A DNA stretch of 8,485 bases, from assembly GCA_013152695.1 (NCBI GenBank), contig JAADFV010000053.1, forward strand, positions 1 through 8,485, in the 5' to 3' direction. Under the pieces are notes generated by a model. It did not search any database. It had not been told where the DNA came from and worked only from the letters and a program-made list of their open reading frames with translations. Shown here one piece after another: positions 1 through 6,533 of this stretch (position 1 is its first letter; each line of letters begins with the position of its first letter). The DNA comes from Chloroflexota bacterium. GTDB taxonomy: Bacteria > Chloroflexota > Anaerolineae > J102. The position numbers and the translations under genes are program-made.

Positions 1-126
1 ATCGCAAAAGCACCTTTGCCACAGCGCCATCTGGCCGAAATTGCTCGCCCTCTCTTGGTGCACGAAAAGCCCTGCTCCAAGAGGCGCGTCCGCGGCATTT
101 GGCAAATGAAGCGTGCCCACGACCAA

Positions 127-151
127 GCCGGGTTCACCCGGCGCCATTTTT
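127..151 (+). terminator. Possible intrinsic terminator (GC hairpin plus T run)
   Basis: GCCGGG at 127-132 and CCCGGC at 137-142 form a perfect 6-bp stem with a TTCA loop; it becomes 7 bp if the T133/A136 pair closes. Four bases later there is a run of five T (147-151). This is the shape of a Rho-independent terminator reading rightward and would fit a gene ending near the left edge of the window. The stem is short and the T run is offset, so the call is tentative. Two further hairpins follow immediately, which could instead mark a repeat element. Confidence 0.33.
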
Positions 152-157
152 AGCCCT

Positions 158-184
158 GCGGTTCACCGCCGGGCGTTCCCCGGC
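158..184. repeat. Two overlapping GC hairpins adjoining the 127-151 hairpin
   Basis: GCGG (158-161) and CCGC (166-169) flank a second TTCA loop. GCCGGG (168-173) and CCCGGC (179-184) then form a stem with a five-base loop. The two share bases 168-169, so they cannot both be fully formed. The arms GCCGGG and CCCGGC duplicate those of the hairpin at 127-142, so alternative long-range pairings exist. GGTTCACC occurs twice, at 131-138 and 160-167. No function can be assigned from the sequence alone. Confidence 0.4.
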
Positions 185-288
185 CGTCCCGCCTCCCCAC
201 CGGCAAACGCGCCCTGGCTGACCACTGCTCACGAGCCACATCCGTGATGCGACGGTTTAGCGTTAGCTGAATAGAGGGTCGGCTCTTC

Positions 289-340
289 GGGATGGGCCAT
301 TTGTACCAACCTATTTCTCTGGGGATGGGCTGTTTGTCCT
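289..340. repeat. Degenerate tandem repeat, two copies, 33-bp period
   Basis: GGGATGGGCCATTTGT (289-304) recurs as GGGATGGGCTGTTTGT (322-337), two mismatches in 16 bases, with starts 33 bases apart. The period is close to three helical turns, so the copies face the same side of the DNA. They could be binding half-sites or a remnant of a low-copy repeat. On the minus strand they fall in the open frame at 444-229 and account for its internally repeated Ala-His-Pro. Confidence 0.45.
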
Positions 341-435
341 AGATAAGACAAGACGCATGGCTCAAGACCATTTTTCTTCCTTATGCTAAGATGACTGTGT
401 TGGGATTGTATAGTACTGGACTTTGACGTCTTTTC

Positions 436-493
436 TTTTGACACGAATTTTCACGAATTGCACGAAAAATTTGGCAGATAATTCGTGTCAAAA
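436..493. repeat. Perfect 14-bp inverted repeat with internal CACGAA direct repeats
   Basis: TTTTGACACGAATT (436-449) is exactly the reverse complement of AATTCGTGTCAAAA (480-493), with a 30-base spacer. CACGAA begins at 442, 452 and 461, spaced 10 and 9 bases, about one helical turn. A second, interleaved pair, TTTGGCA (470-476) and TGCCAAA (501-507), overlaps the spacer. The element lies about 140 bp upstream of the binding-protein start and just before a candidate promoter. This suggests an operator for a transcriptional regulator, but it could also be a REP- or MITE-like intergenic repeat. There is no ORF inside it. Confidence 0.6.
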
Positions 494-515
494 AACGCGT
501 TGCCAAACCGTAAGC

Positions 516-542
516 TTGATTTTCGTCAGACCCCAGTATAGT
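516..542 (+). promoter_or_regulatory. Candidate sigma-70-type promoter of the transporter operon
   Basis: TATAGT at 537-542 matches the -10 consensus at five of six positions. TTGATT at 516-521 matches the -35 consensus at four of six, but the spacer is only 15 bases, shorter than the usual 16-18. Initiation would fall near 549, giving a leader of about 87 bases before the ATG at 636. A perfect TTGACA (438-443) inside the inverted repeat has no good -10 at normal distance. The same GTATAGTA octamer also occurs at 408-415. This is the best candidate I can find, not a confident site. Confidence 0.3.
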
Positions 543-621
543 AGATGACCTTCGTGCCTGCCACGCTTGATGCCTGGCATATCGCTTGTTTCAGTTATCC
601 CACTCACAGCTTTTCCCTATC

Positions 622-630
622 GAGGAGGGG
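622..630 (+). promoter_or_regulatory. Ribosome binding site fixing the binding-protein start
   Basis: GAGGAGGGG lies five bases before the ATG at 636. It selects that ATG over the in-frame upstream TTG/ATG at 567/570, which lack such a site and would put 23 extra residues in front of a normal lipoprotein signal peptide. Confidence 0.8.
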
Positions 631-635
631 ACACC

Positions 636-2333
636 ATGCAAAATTGGAAACGTTTCTTTATCGTTCCTGGGCTGTTGCTCGTGGTGGTCATGTTAGCGCT
701 GGCTGCCTGCGGTGGCGCCGCTACGCCAGCACCGACCGCACCGACACCAGCTCCGGCAGAACCCACGAAAGCGCCGGCGGAGCCAGCAGCCACACAGCCA
801 CCCGCCGTCACCGCACCGACCACATTGCGGGTAACCTTCGCCTGGCCTACCTTCATCGATCCCGCCGTAGGCAATGATTACTCCAGCTCCTCTGCAATGC
901 TCAATCTGTATGACTCGCTGGTTTTCCCCAACAAGGATGGCGGCGTGGATCCCTGGCTGGCTGAATCATGGGAGACTTCGGCAGATGGCTTGACCTGGAC
1001 GTTCAAGCTTCGCCAGGGAGTGAAGTTCCACGATGGCAGCGCCCTGACCGCCAGCGACGTCGTCTACAGCATGCAACGATTGCAGAACATCGGCGAAAGT
1101 TTTGCCTACATGTTTGATAATGTCACAGGTGTTTCCGCATCCGATGATCAAACAGTCGCATTTACGCTCTCGCAGCCCAGTGGTCTCTTCCTCCTGAGCC
1201 TGGTGCGCCTTTACGTCCTCAACGAGAACCTTGTCAGAAGCAATACGGCAACTGAGGGCTCTTATGGCGACAATGGCGACTATGGCAAAAATTGGTTGCT
1301 CACCCATGATGCCGGATCGGGCCCCTACACCGTCAAAGAATTCCCACTTGAAGAGTACCTTTTGATGGAGAAGAACAAGGCCTGGTGGGGTAATTTTGCC
1401 GCCAATGCCCCGGATGAAGTGCGATTCATCGCCACGACCGAGACCGCCACAGTTCGTACTTTGATGAGTGATCGCCGCCTGGAGATTAGCGATCAATGGC
1501 AGACCGTTGCGGGACTCAAAGCGCTAGATGGGATTGCAGGCATCGGTATCGCCGCCATACCCACGATGTCGGAATTCTACTTCATGATGAATACAAAGAT
1601 AGCGCCTACCGATGACATCCACTGCCGCCGGGCGATGTCTTATGCCTTCGACTACGACACCGCCGTAGGACTGGAATGGTCGGGCACCCAGCAGTCGCAA
1701 GGCCCCGTTCCCATCACCCTCGCCGGTCACGATCCGAATGTCTTCGTCTTCTCTCACGACCTGGATAAAGCGAAGGCAGAATTGGCTCAATGCCAATATG
1801 CGAATGAACTCGATCAGTATCCCGTGGAAATTCACTGGATATCAGAAGTGCCTGACGAGGAGAAATTCGCCCTGCTTTTCCAGGCCAACATGGCCGACAT
1901 CGGTGTTTCGGTCAAAGTGGTTTCGACACCATGGCTAAGCGTTGTCGAAAACATGAGCAAGCAGGAAACCAGCCCGCATGTCGTCACGATCTATGTCTCT
2001 GCTGATCTACCTGACGCCGGCGTCATGCTCAATCAGCGCTACAGTTCCGTGACCGCCGATCAATGGTTACAGAACGAGTGGTTGCTTGACAAGGACTTCG
2101 ACGCCAAAATTGCCGATGCTCTTGCTACAGTGGATCAAGACGAACGCTATGCCAAATACTACGAACTTCAGAACACCATCGTGGGCTTGGCTCCGTCCCT
2201 CTTTATCTACGACCAAGTCGAAAAACATGCTGTACAGGAGTACGTAGATTGGCCGGCGGCTCGGGGTGAATCAAGCCCAATGATGGGATACTACTTCTTT
2301 GCCCCGCAGATTGGGGTGAATCCGGCGCAATAG
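636..2333 (+). CDS. Peptide/oligopeptide ABC transporter substrate-binding lipoprotein (SBP_bac_5 family)
   Basis: This is the extracytoplasmic solute receptor of the importer, predicted to capture the substrate and deliver it to the two permeases. The 565-residue product starts with a lysine/arginine-containing n-region and a hydrophobic core (residues 8-23) and ends in the lipobox LAAC with Cys25 as the lipidation site. A linker rich in Ala, Pro, Thr and Glu (about 26-62) tethers the mature domain. The family 5 signature is clear at about 107-148, with WLAESW, then LTWTFKLRQGVKFHDG and the downstream SDVVYSM. The C-terminal half fits the two-lobe DppA/OppA fold and the length is typical. 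The start at 636 is supported by the strong Shine-Dalgarno site and the signal peptide. The ligand cannot be deduced: family members bind peptides, nickel, opines, glutathione or sugars. The downstream racemase and HyuA genes suggest an amino-acid-derived or cyclic amide ligand (inference). Confidence 0.93.
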   Translation: MQNWKRFFIVPGLLLVVVMLALAACGGAATPAPTAPTPAPAEPTKAPAEPAATQPPAVTAPTTLRVTFAWPTFIDPAVGNDYSSSSAMLNLYDSLVFPNKDGGVDPWLAESWETSADGLTWTFKLRQGVKFHDGSALTASDVVYSMQRLQNIGESFAYMFDNVTGVSASDDQTVAFTLSQPSGLFLLSLVRLYVLNENLVRSNTATEGSYGDNGDYGKNWLLTHDAGSGPYTVKEFPLEEYLLMEKNKAWWGNFAANAPDEVRFIATTETATVRTLMSDRRLEISDQWQTVAGLKALDGIAGIGIAAIPTMSEFYFMMNTKIAPTDDIHCRRAMSYAFDYDTAVGLEWSGTQQSQGPVPITLAGHDPNVFVFSHDLDKAKAELAQCQYANELDQYPVEIHWISEVPDEEKFALLFQANMADIGVSVKVVSTPWLSVVENMSKQETSPHVVTIYVSADLPDAGVMLNQRYSSVTADQWLQNEWLLDKDFDAKIADALATVDQDERYAKYYELQNTIVGLAPSLFIYDQVEKHAVQEYVDWPAARGESSPMMGYYFFAPQIGVNPAQ

Positions 2334-2365
2334 TCTGCTGCATAGCCGTCAACACTAAGAATCCT

Positions 2366-2422
2366 GGTGCAACGTACCCGATATTGCCTCCATAGACAGT
2401 CCTTACCGATGTACGTTGCACC
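2366..2422 (+). promoter_or_regulatory. Intercistronic stem-loop between binding-protein and permease genes
   Basis: GGTGCAACGTAC (2366-2377) is the exact reverse complement of GTACGTTGCACC (2411-2422), so the mRNA could form a 12-bp perfect stem with a 33-base loop. No T run follows, so it is not a standard intrinsic terminator. CCGAT occurs as a direct repeat at both ends of the loop (2378-2382 and 2406-2410). In many ABC importer operons a structure at this point protects the upstream mRNA from 3' decay or partly stops transcription, so that binding protein exceeds membrane components. That role is inferred here. A dyad operator is the alternative. Confidence 0.6.
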
Positions 2423-2456
2423 CCATCTTGCCTGATTCCCTCATAGAGCCATCTTC

Positions 2457-3485
2457 ATGAAGTTTTTGCCATTCATCGGTAAACGAGCCTTTCACTCAAT
2501 CTTCGTATTGCTCGGTCTTTCGATAGTCATTTTCCTCATCGCCCGAGTCATGCCTGGAGATCCGGCTCGGGTTGCAGTGGGCGCTCGAGCCCCAGATTGG
2601 GTTGTGGAGAACATCCGAGAGCAAATGCACCTGAATGAACCGCTGACGGTGCAATACTTCTATTGGTTGCGAGATGCCTTGCATGGCGATTTCGGCATCT
2701 CCCTGGTCACTCGACGCAATGTGGCACAAGATATTCTGGAATTTTTTCCCGCTTCCCTCGAACTCGCTCTCTTCACACTTCTCATCTCTGCTGGACTGGG
2801 CATTGCCCTGGGAACCCTCTCAGCCTGGCATAAGGATAAGCTCATCGATAACATCGTGCGTATCCTTTCGTATATGGGGGTGGTGACGCCTTCCTTCGTG
2901 TTCGCTATCCTCTTCTTACTGCTTTTTGGCTATCTCCTGCATTGGTTCCCCACCCTGGGCCGACTGAGTGAAGGTGTTGCCAGGCCGCCGCGGGTGACCG
3001 GCTTCATGACTGTCGATTCCCTGCTTGCCGGGAATTTCGCGGCATTGTTCGATGCCCTCAAACATCTTGTCTTGCCGGCTCTTGCCCTGGCCATGGGCTC
3101 TATGGCTCAGGAAGCGCGCATCACTCGGGCCAGCATGTCGGAAAATCTGAACAAGGACTATATCGCCGCCAGCCGAGCTTTTGGCATCCCCGAACGCACG
3201 GTGATGGGCCGATTTCTCCTCAAGCCCTCTCTCATACCCACTATCTCCATCATCGGCCTCGATTTTGCCGCCAATTTTAGCAATGCCTTTCTCGTCGAGC
3301 TCATCTTCGTCTGGCCGGGGCTCTCGCGCTACGGCATGAACGCCATCTTGCGCAAAGACCTAAACGCCATCTCTGCGGTGATTCTGGTTTTGGGCGTCGT
3401 CTTCATCGTCGTGAACATCGTGGTGGATATTACCGTCGCTCGCTTAGACCCGCGTATCGGCCTGCGCACTGCCAGCGGCGAATAA
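2457..3485 (+). CDS. dppB: Dipeptide/oligopeptide ABC transporter permease, DppB type
   Basis: This is one of the two membrane subunits forming the translocation channel. The 342-residue product begins with a short cytoplasmic segment and a first membrane helix (about 11-30). The typical extracytoplasmic stretch with MPGDPA (32-37) follows, then LHGDFGISL (75-83). Further helices lie near 100-122, 136-160, 201-215, 260-282 and 304-325. The cytoplasmic EAA-type coupling loop that docks on the ATPase is at about 234-261 (DYIAASRAFGIPE...). The end carries the usual ARLDPRI (328-334). Length and features match DppB/OppB/GsiC proteins; the symbol is a family label and does not prove dipeptide specificity. 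The gene starts 123 bp after the binding-protein stop, and only a weak GAG (2446-2448) precedes the ATG. The ATG is supported by the normal family N-terminus. Confidence 0.93.
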   Translation: MKFLPFIGKRAFHSIFVLLGLSIVIFLIARVMPGDPARVAVGARAPDWVVENIREQMHLNEPLTVQYFYWLRDALHGDFGISLVTRRNVAQDILEFFPASLELALFTLLISAGLGIALGTLSAWHKDKLIDNIVRILSYMGVVTPSFVFAILFLLLFGYLLHWFPTLGRLSEGVARPPRVTGFMTVDSLLAGNFAALFDALKHLVLPALALAMGSMAQEARITRASMSENLNKDYIAASRAFGIPERTVMGRFLLKPSLIPTISIIGLDFAANFSNAFLVELIFVWPGLSRYGMNAILRKDLNAISAVILVLGVVFIVVNIVVDITVARLDPRIGLRTASGE

Positions 3486-3522
3486 CCTTCCACATCTCTC
3501 ATCTCCTGACAAAGCCCACCCC

Positions 3523-4449
3523 ATGACGCAACAAGTTAGCGAACTACCGTCGGGCCTGACCGCCCAACAGCTCAAACAACTCGAACGCGATAGCAGACGA
3601 GAGAATATGGGCAGAGCGTGGTACAAATTCTCACGCAACCCCCTGTCGCTTGTCGGAGCGGCCACCATCCTTCTGGTCGTATTGCTGGCCATCTTTGCCG
3701 CCTACGTCACTCCCTACCCGGATCACGCCACCAAACCATTCACCGACTTCGCCAACGCCAGCCAGGCACCCAGCCGGGAACATCTCTTTGGCACCGATGA
3801 GATCGGTCGAGACATCTTTAGCAGAACCATTTTTGGACTTCGCTTCTCCCTGTCTATGGGCATTATCGTGCTGGTGCTGGTTGTACCGGTGGGCGTATTG
3901 CTGGGACTTGTCGCCGGATACTTTCAAGGCACGCGTATCGATACGATCATCATGCGCATCACCGACATCTTCCTCTCGGTGCCATCTTTGATCCTGGCCT
4001 TAGCCATTGCTTCCATTCTGGAGCCCAATCTCTCTCATTCTATGATCGCCATCTCGTTGATGTGGTGGCCCTGGTATACCCGCCTTGTCTACGGACAGAC
4101 AAGCGCTTTGCGCAACGAGTTCTTCGTCAGCTCGGCCGAGGTAACCGGCGCCAGCACAGCACACATCCTCTTCCGCGAAATTTTGCCCAATACGATCTCC
4201 TCTATCTTTACCAAGATGAGCCTGGATATGGGCTGGGTGATCATCATCGGCGCCTCGCTGAGTTTTGTGGGCCTGGGCGTGCAGCCTCCCAAGCCGGGAT
4301 TGGGCACGATGGTGGCCAGCGGTGCCAAATATCTGCCCGACCAGTGGTGGATATCGCTATTCCCGGCATTGGCGATTGTCGTCGTTGTCCTGGGATTTAA
4401 CCTCTTCGGCGATGGTCTGCGTGATCTCTTTGCTGCCGAGGAGGTGTGA
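3523..4449 (+). CDS. dppC: Dipeptide/oligopeptide ABC transporter permease, DppC type
   Basis: This is the second membrane subunit, expected to pair with the DppB-type protein. The 308-residue product has a charged cytoplasmic N-terminus (1-40), the first helix (about 42-61), and the characteristic HLFGTDEIGRDIFSR (87-101) that opens the transport domain. The EAA-type coupling loop is at about 202-223 (VSSAEVTGAS...), followed by SFVGLGVQPP (247-256) and a C-terminal FNLFGDGLRD (292-301). These identify the DppC/OppC family. It starts 37 bp after the first permease. No clear Shine-Dalgarno sequence precedes the ATG at 3523, so translation may depend on coupling. An internal ATG (codon 29, at 3607) is possible but would remove most of the usual N-terminal segment. 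The last codons contain the ribosome binding site of the next gene. Confidence 0.92.
   Translation: MTQQVSELPSGLTAQQLKQLERDSRRENMGRAWYKFSRNPLSLVGAATILLVVLLAIFAAYVTPYPDHATKPFTDFANASQAPSREHLFGTDEIGRDIFSRTIFGLRFSLSMGIIVLVLVVPVGVLLGLVAGYFQGTRIDTIIMRITDIFLSVPSLILALAIASILEPNLSHSMIAISLMWWPWYTRLVYGQTSALRNEFFVSSAEVTGASTAHILFREILPNTISSIFTKMSLDMGWVIIIGASLSFVGLGVQPPKPGLGTMVASGAKYLPDQWWISLFPALAIVVVVLGFNLFGDGLRDLFAAEEV
4438..4444 (+). promoter_or_regulatory. Ribosome binding site inside the end of the second permease gene
   Basis: GAGGAGG lies six bases before the ATG at 4451 and within the last codons of the preceding gene (stop 4447-4449). It decides the start: the frame is open from 4265, but the upstream part only mirrors the permease gene. 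The one-base gap suggests translational coupling. Confidence 0.75.
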
Positions 4450-4450
4450 C

Positions 4451-5479
4451 ATGGCGACAACACCATTGTTACAAATCAGGGATCTACGCGTTGGCTTCAA
4501 AGTGTATGGGGGAAAGCTGAAAGTCCTGGATGGCATTGACTTTGCCGTGCAGAAGGGAGAGAAAGTGGGTCTGGTGGGTGAAACCGGCTGCGGTAAAACC
4601 ACCACCATGAAGGCCATTCTCCGTATTCTGCCTCAACCGCCCGCCACCATTGACAGCGGTGAAGTCCGCTTTCGTGGCCAGGACCTGCGTCATTTGAAGG
4701 ATAAAGAAATGCGAAATGTGCGCGGCCAAGGCATCTCCATGATCTTCCAGGACCCCACCGCTGCCCTCAACCCCGTGTTCACCATCGGCCAGCAGCTCGA
4801 ACCGGTGATCAAACACGCCTCGCCAGAAAACAACCGGCTCCCTCGCAAACTCATTCATCAAAAAGCCATCCAGGCCCTCAAGGATGTCGCTCTGGCCGAT
4901 CCCGAACGGTTGCTCAACGCGTATCCCGTCCAACTCAGTGGCGGCATGCGCCAGCGCGTGTGCATCGGCATGGCTCTGGCCACCCATCCCGAACTCCTCA
5001 TCGCCGACGAACCCGGCACCTCCCTCGATGTCACCATCCAGGACCAGGTCTTGCGACTCCTGCACCAATTAGTCGAGCAACGCAACAGCTCCGTTATTCT
5101 CATCACCCACACCTTGGGCATCGTCCGCCAGATGACCGACCGCCTCTATGTGATGTATGCCGGAAACATGGTGGAGGTGGCTCCAACGCCCAGGCTTTTC
5201 AGCAATCCCTACCATCCCTACACACAAGGGCTCATGGAGGCCGTACCCAAGCTTACGGGAGGAGGCGTTGCCCATGGTATCCCGGGCCGTATCCCCAGCT
5301 ATCTGCATCCACCCACCGGCTGTCGCTTCCATAGCCGTTGTCCTCAAGCCATGGACATCTGTCAACAGCAGAAACCCGGCTTCTACGCCGTCGAAGGAGA
5401 TCATCAGGTGGCCTGTTTTCTTTACGATCAGTTCCCCCGGGCAGCTTCCGCGTCTGCACAGAAGGAGGCGCTGTCATGA
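4451..5479 (+). CDS. dppD: Dipeptide/oligopeptide ABC transporter ATP-binding protein, DppD type
   Basis: This is a cytoplasmic ATPase subunit that powers import. The 342-residue product has Walker A GETGCGKT (43-50), a Q-loop glutamine at 100 (IFQDP), the signature LSGGMRQR (162-169), Walker B LLIADEP (182-188) with Glu187 as catalytic base, the D-loop SLD (191-193), and the switch histidine His220. The C-terminal oligopeptide/dipeptide transporter domain follows, with NPYHPYTQ (252-259) and cysteines at 291, 297, 304 and 322. This four-cysteine arrangement occurs in DppD/OppD-type ATPases and has been linked to an iron-sulfur cluster in some homologues. Two variations stand out: Gly189 where Thr is usual after DEP, and Thr221 where Asp usually follows the switch histidine. 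Core catalytic residues are intact, so it is probably active. The second ATPase gene overlaps its stop by ATGA. Confidence 0.94.
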   Translation: MATTPLLQIRDLRVGFKVYGGKLKVLDGIDFAVQKGEKVGLVGETGCGKTTTMKAILRILPQPPATIDSGEVRFRGQDLRHLKDKEMRNVRGQGISMIFQDPTAALNPVFTIGQQLEPVIKHASPENNRLPRKLIHQKAIQALKDVALADPERLLNAYPVQLSGGMRQRVCIGMALATHPELLIADEPGTSLDVTIQDQVLRLLHQLVEQRNSSVILITHTLGIVRQMTDRLYVMYAGNMVEVAPTPRLFSNPYHPYTQGLMEAVPKLTGGGVAHGIPGRIPSYLHPPTGCRFHSRCPQAMDICQQQKPGFYAVEGDHQVACFLYDQFPRAASASAQKEALS

Positions 5480-6489
5480 CCGACGAAATCCTCACCATCA
5501 CCGACCTGAAAAAGCATTTTGTCATCGGCCATGAAGGTGTTATCCACCGCACCCCAATCACCGTAAAAGCAGTCGATGGCATCTCCTTCACCTTGCGCAA
5601 GGGCGAGACCTTCGGCCTCGTAGGAGAGTCGGGTTCAGGGAAAAGCACGGTGGCCTACATCACTGTCGGCATGTACCACCCCACTTCGGGTTCCATCCAT
5701 TTTCAGGACGACGATTTGTATGCAGACCCGAAAGGCCGCTCGCAGATGCACAAAAAGGAGATTCAAATCGTCTTCCAGGACCCAGGCTCCTCCCTCAACC
5801 CCCGCCATACCATTAAAAACATCCTCGATCTGCCGTTGCGCATCCATCAGCCCCAAAAGAACCGCCTGGAAGAGATCGTGCGCTTGTTGAATCTGGTGGA
5901 GCTGCCCCTCGAATATCTGCACAAATATCCCCGCCAATTGAGCGGCGGTGAAAAACAGATCGTGGCTATTGCCCGCGCTTTGGCGACAGATCCTTCTATC
6001 ATCATCCTCGATGAGCCCACCTCGGCCCTGGATGTCTCCATTCAGGGAAAAGTCATCAACTTACTGATCCGTCTGCAACAAGAATTCGACCTTTCCTACC
6101 TCTTCATTACCCACGATCTCAGCCTCATGCGCAACGTCGCTTCACGAGTGGCGATCATGTATCTGGGCAAGATCTGTGAGGTAGCTGAGGCCGCGGAATT
6201 CTTCGAGAGGCCCCAGCATCCTTACACCCAGATGCTGCTCTCCTCCATTCCTGTACTCACCGAAGAAGAAGAGGCGATCAAACCGGCCAAAGTCGAATCC
6301 CGAGGCGAGATTCCCAGTCCAGTCAACGTTCCCCCCGGCTGCAGTTTTCATCAACGCTGCCCTTACGCCATGGAAATATGTGAGCGGGTGGACCCGGTTT
6401 CGGTGGAGACTGGACCGGGGCACACCGTTCGCTGCCATCTCTTCCAGCAACCCTCGCCGTCAGGGCAGTCATCCCGGCCGAATAACTAA
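5476..6489 (+). CDS. dppF: Dipeptide/oligopeptide ABC transporter ATP-binding protein, DppF type
   Basis: This is the second ATPase subunit, expected to form a heterodimer with the DppD-type protein. The 337-residue product shows Walker [10 protein letters not shown] (50-58), Q-loop Gln101, the signature LSGGEKQI (155-162), Walker B IIILDEP (175-181) with Glu180, the D-loop SALD (183-186) and the switch histidine His213 in ITHDL. The C-terminal domain contains HPYTQ (248-252) and cysteines 289, 295, 302 and 320. The start is fixed by AAGGAGG (5462-5468), seven bases upstream, and by the ATGA overlap with the preceding stop; the longer frame from 5338 is out-of-frame shadow. The signature LSGGEKQI differs from the common LSGGQRQR, but the serine and both glycines are kept. 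A Ser/Pro/Gln-rich tail (about 324-337) is probably disordered. Confidence 0.94.
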   Translation: MTDEILTITDLKKHFVIGHEGVIHRTPITVKAVDGISFTLRKGETFGLVGESGSGKSTVAYITVGMYHPTSGSIHFQDDDLYADPKGRSQMHKKEIQIVFQDPGSSLNPRHTIKNILDLPLRIHQPQKNRLEEIVRLLNLVELPLEYLHKYPRQLSGGEKQIVAIARALATDPSIIILDEPTSALDVSIQGKVINLLIRLQQEFDLSYLFITHDLSLMRNVASRVAIMYLGKICEVAEAAEFFERPQHPYTQMLLSSIPVLTEEEEAIKPAKVESRGEIPSPVNVPPGCSFHQRCPYAMEICERVDPVSVETGPGHTVRCHLFQQPSPSGQSSRPNN

Positions 6490-6533
6490 ACCCCGCCAGA
6501 CAAACAACACTCGACTATTTATGGAGCTGAGCG

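Larger units (their letters stand above)
1..535. other. Gene-poor leader region upstream of the transporter operon
   Basis: I see no convincing gene here. The first ~230 bases are GC-rich and contain short inverted repeats and a cluster of GC hairpins (127-184). From about 345 to 540 the DNA becomes AT-rich and carries repeats and a candidate promoter. An open frame on the minus strand starts with an ATG at 147-145 and stays open to the left edge (49 codons). The codon-aligned plus frame is also open from 1 to a TAG at 151-153. Neither resembles a family I know, and each is the antisense shadow of the other. A minus-strand frame at 444-229 (71 codons, GTG start) is likewise unrecognised. The region may be the end of a dispersed element or the intergenic space next to a gene lying further left. 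Confidence 0.5.

Noticed and set aside
52..83. Inverted repeat CTCTTGG/CCAAGAG as a mobile-element end
   Set aside because: Only 7 bp with an 18-base loop, no transposase and no target duplication visible.
1..153. Plus-strand frame open from the left edge to TAG 151-153 as a gene tail
   Set aside because: It is the codon-aligned antisense of the minus-strand frame, has no familiar motif and ends inside a hairpin; it cannot be decided without sequence to the left.
229..444. Minus-strand 71-codon open frame with GTG start
   Set aside because: No recognisable domain, no clear ribosome binding site, and its internal similarity is explained by the DNA repeat at 289-340. Too weak to call a gene.
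438..466. Promoter using the perfect TTGACA at 438-443
   Set aside because: No acceptable -10 hexamer occurs 16-18 bases downstream; the hexamer is explained by the inverted repeat arm.
436..507. CRISPR array
   Set aside because: The CACGAA repeats are only six bases, nine to ten bases apart, with no spacers of regular length and no cas genes.
567..635. Upstream TTG/ATG start for the binding protein
   Set aside because: It would put 23 residues ahead of a normal lipoprotein signal peptide and ignore the strong ribosome binding site at 622-630.
966..1496. 176-codon minus-strand open frame
   Set aside because: Antisense to the binding-protein gene, with no supporting motif or ribosome binding site.
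2334..2456. Riboswitch or small RNA gene in the intercistronic gap
   Set aside because: Only a single stem is visible and it matches no riboswitch consensus I know; it is better described as an intercistronic stem-loop.
4484..5068. 194-codon minus-strand open frame
   Set aside because: It lies fully antisense to the first ATPase gene, whose motifs are unambiguous; it is a shadow frame.
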